From contig OY829659.1 of NCBI GenBank assembly GCA_963691815.1, forward strand, positions 28,066,170 to 28,130,169: DNA of 64,000 bases, read 5' to 3'. The notes beneath the pieces are model-generated. The model made no database searches. It had not been told where the DNA came from and was given only the letters and a program-made list of their open reading frames with translations. The translations under genes were made by a program, and so were the position numbers. Origin of the DNA: Echiichthys vipera. Taxonomy: Eukaryota; Chordata; Actinopteri; Perciformes; Trachinidae. Positions 63,201 through 64,000 of the stretch are shown here, one piece after another (positions within the stretch are counted from its first letter, which is position 1; each line of letters begins with the position of its first letter).

Positions 63201-63311
63201 GGTCCTGTTGCCCTGATCGTTGGCAATGATTTCAACTTTGCCATGCTGGAAAACACCAACACAGGAGTAGGTGGTCCCAAGATCGATACCAACTGCTGGT
63301 CCCTTAGACAT
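60010..63311 (-). CDS. hspa8: Heat shock cognate 71 kDa protein HSC70 (HSPA8), 8 coding exons
   Basis: Constitutive cytosolic/nuclear Hsp70 ATPase chaperone, acting in folding, clathrin uncoating and chaperone-mediated autophagy. Exons in order: 63311-63107, 62431-62226, 62141-61989, 61878-61323, 61188-60986, 60789-60591, 60514-60282, 60207-60010. Lengths 205, 206, 153, 556, 203, 199, 233 and 198 match the intron pattern I know for HSPA8 and give 650 aa. The ATPase domain has [45 protein letters not shown] and [13 protein letters not shown]. The substrate-binding domain has [18 protein letters not shown] and [20 protein letters not shown]. The tail has GGMP repeats and ends IEEVD, the cytosolic TPR co-chaperone motif. 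Introns, U14 within them, and linkage to bsx/jhy separate it from the usually intronless inducible hsp70 genes. Confidence 0.98.
60282..60514 (-). CDS. hspa8: hspa8 coding exon 7
   Basis: [20 protein letters not shown] to [12 protein letters not shown]; helical lid. Confidence 0.97.
60591..60789 (-). CDS. hspa8: hspa8 coding exon 6
   Basis: [20 protein letters not shown] to [11 protein letters not shown]; substrate-binding beta-sandwich. Confidence 0.97.
60853..60948 (-). ncRNA. snord14: U14 box C/D snoRNA (SNORD14) in hspa8 intron
   Basis: On the minus strand: box C TGATGA (60943-60938), the 18S rRNA processing/guide element TTCGTAGTTTCCACCAGA, the second conserved element CCTTCCTTGGATGTC, and box D CTGA (60863-60860). 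The flanks ATTTTGC and GCGAAAT form a 7-bp terminal stem with one G-U pair. U14 guides 2'-O-methylation and helps process 18S rRNA. In vertebrates it is encoded in HSPA8 introns, so the host location fits. It is released from the intron between coding exons 5 and 6. Confidence 0.95.
60986..61188 (-). CDS. hspa8: hspa8 coding exon 5
   Basis: [20 protein letters not shown] linker and start of the beta-sandwich, to QPGVLIQ. The acceptor sits after a run of pyrimidines ending TTTACAG. Confidence 0.95.
61323..61878 (-). CDS. hspa8: hspa8 coding exon 4
   Basis: [20 protein letters not shown] to [11 protein letters not shown]; the largest exon, with Hsp70 signatures 2 and 3. Confidence 0.97.
61989..62141 (-). 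CDS. hspa8: hspa8 coding exon 3
   Basis: [20 protein letters not shown] to AIAYGLDKK; includes the VPAYFNDSQ signature. Confidence 0.97.
62226..62431 (-). CDS. hspa8: hspa8 coding exon 2
   Basis: [20 protein letters not shown] through [12 protein letters not shown]; nucleotide-binding domain. Confidence 0.97.
62478..62566 (-). pseudogene. Degenerate U14 (SNORD14) copy in hspa8 intron
   Basis: The minus strand aligns along its length with the good copy: TATTCAGTTTTCACCAGCGA for the first element, ACCAAAGATGGCC in the middle, TCCTTCCTTGGATCTC and box D CTGA (62486-62483). Box C reads TGACTA instead of TGATGA, and the guide element has several changes. The flanks GTCAC and GTGAC still form a stem. 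It lies in the intron between coding exons 1 and 2. It is probably non-functional, but a diverged working snoRNA cannot be excluded. Confidence 0.8.
62740..62780 (-). mobile_element. L2-type LINE 3' tail fragment in hspa8 intron
   Basis: Reverse complement contains AATTTCCCCCTGGGAATTAT then TAAAGTATTTCTGAG, the L2 3' end motif. Confidence 0.5.
63107..63311 (-). CDS. hspa8: hspa8 coding exon 1
   Basis: [20 protein letters not shown] (phosphate-binding loop 1) to NPTNTVF, donor G|GTACGA. Only 5 nt of 5' UTR (63312-63316) precede the ATG before an acceptor ATTCTGTAG. Confidence 0.97.
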
Positions 63312-63316
63312 GTTTC

Positions 63317-64000
63317 CTACAGAATTAAAGGAAAAGGGTTAATGTCAATGTTATCATTAGATAACGATGACCTGGACAAATGAGAACATTCGCAGGCTTA
63401 ATGTCAATGATTAAATGACTTTACACTTTAAAGTCAAGGCATTAAAAACCCTGTCGACGCATAACACTGCAGTACAAAAACCAGTTAGAACTGTTGGACA
63501 TTAAAGAATTGTACAGGATAAGTATTAGTCGTGAGCTTACTGCAACGACCTCCACCTGTAGTGCATTGCGAAATGAACAGAATTTTAACACATCAGTTTA
63601 AATGCTCTTTTTAATCTCCACTTCTGCAGCATTTGCAAACGCCAAACATTAGTTTTATTAAGATTGTTATTACGCGTTTCATTAGAGACCCCAAACAAAG
63701 CCTGATTTTTGCAACAATATATTACTAACACATGGCAAAACATATTCTTTAATGGTTGAGCAATTTTCTGATTTATGAAGTGAAAGACCCAATATCCTTT
63801 CTGTAAATACATTTGACTATGAATGTCAATACACATAAGCACATTTAAATTACCATATTTAAACGATTTCTAATACAATATAATTGTATTAACGCAAGTT
63901 ACCAACTGGTTTCTTACAGTTTCATGCAGAGAGCAGTTGGTTTAATGTTTACTCTTTTCACCTGTAGTGCAAGTCCAATTTTTTCTCTTTGCCTATTGAC
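63317..64000. other. hspa8: hspa8 5' UTR intron and upstream sequence
   Basis: The acceptor ATTCTGTAG (63325-63317) shows that an intron interrupts the 5' UTR. A candidate donor GTCGTTGCA|GTAAGC at 63541/63540 may end an untranslated exon. I see no TATA box, CpG island or heat-shock element to the window edge, so the main promoter may lie beyond 64000. Confidence 0.4.

Overview
The window is vertebrate nuclear DNA, almost certainly from a ray-finned (teleost) fish. It has GT-AG introns, fish-type L2/Rex-like, L1-like, Tc1, Harbinger, hAT and tRNA-SINE repeats, and long GT/CA, GA and AAT microsatellites. Three protein-coding genes can be read with continuous splice phase: bsx (brain-specific homeobox, + strand, 7336-9486, 3 exons, 225 aa), jhy (C11orf63 / junctional cadherin complex regulator, - strand, 57376-17630, 8 coding exons, 769 aa) and hspa8 (HSC70, - strand, 63311-60010, 8 coding exons, 650 aa). 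The same three genes are neighbours on human 11q24.1, which supports all three calls.

Layout. 1-3.9 kb is gene-free upstream DNA with possible regulatory sequence. 3.9-6.5 kb is a repeat carrying a 2.15-kb minisatellite. 6.87-9.5 kb is the CpG-rich bsx promoter and the bsx gene. 10.1-11.4 kb is a second, inverted copy of the same minisatellite element, so bsx sits between two inverted arms. 14.7-16.8 kb holds two TTAA-bounded inverted-repeat elements. From 17.6 kb the jhy gene runs leftward-transcribed to 57.4 kb. Its last three exons (17.6, 22.3, 23.9 kb) are separated from the first five (47.8-57.4 kb) by a 23.8-kb intron. That intron holds most of the transposons: a hAT MITE, Tc1, Harbinger, a V-SINE-like element, three L2-type LINEs (one with an open 1061-codon frame, one split by another), a SAMD3-like gene relic, and a rearranged L1-like LINE. 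59.8-63.3 kb is hspa8, whose introns carry a U14 (SNORD14) snoRNA and a decayed second copy.

Functionally, bsx is a developmental transcription factor, jhy is needed for motile ependymal cilia, and hspa8 is a housekeeping chaperone. Their linkage more probably reflects shared regulatory territory (bsx enhancers inside jhy introns and upstream DNA) than a common pathway; that is inference. I found no new multi-gene system. The most notable structures are the inverted minisatellite arms around bsx, the degenerate U14 copy, the probable twin-primed LINE, the 968-bp tandem duplication inside the L1-like element, and the LINE-in-LINE insertion with an exact empty-site junction.
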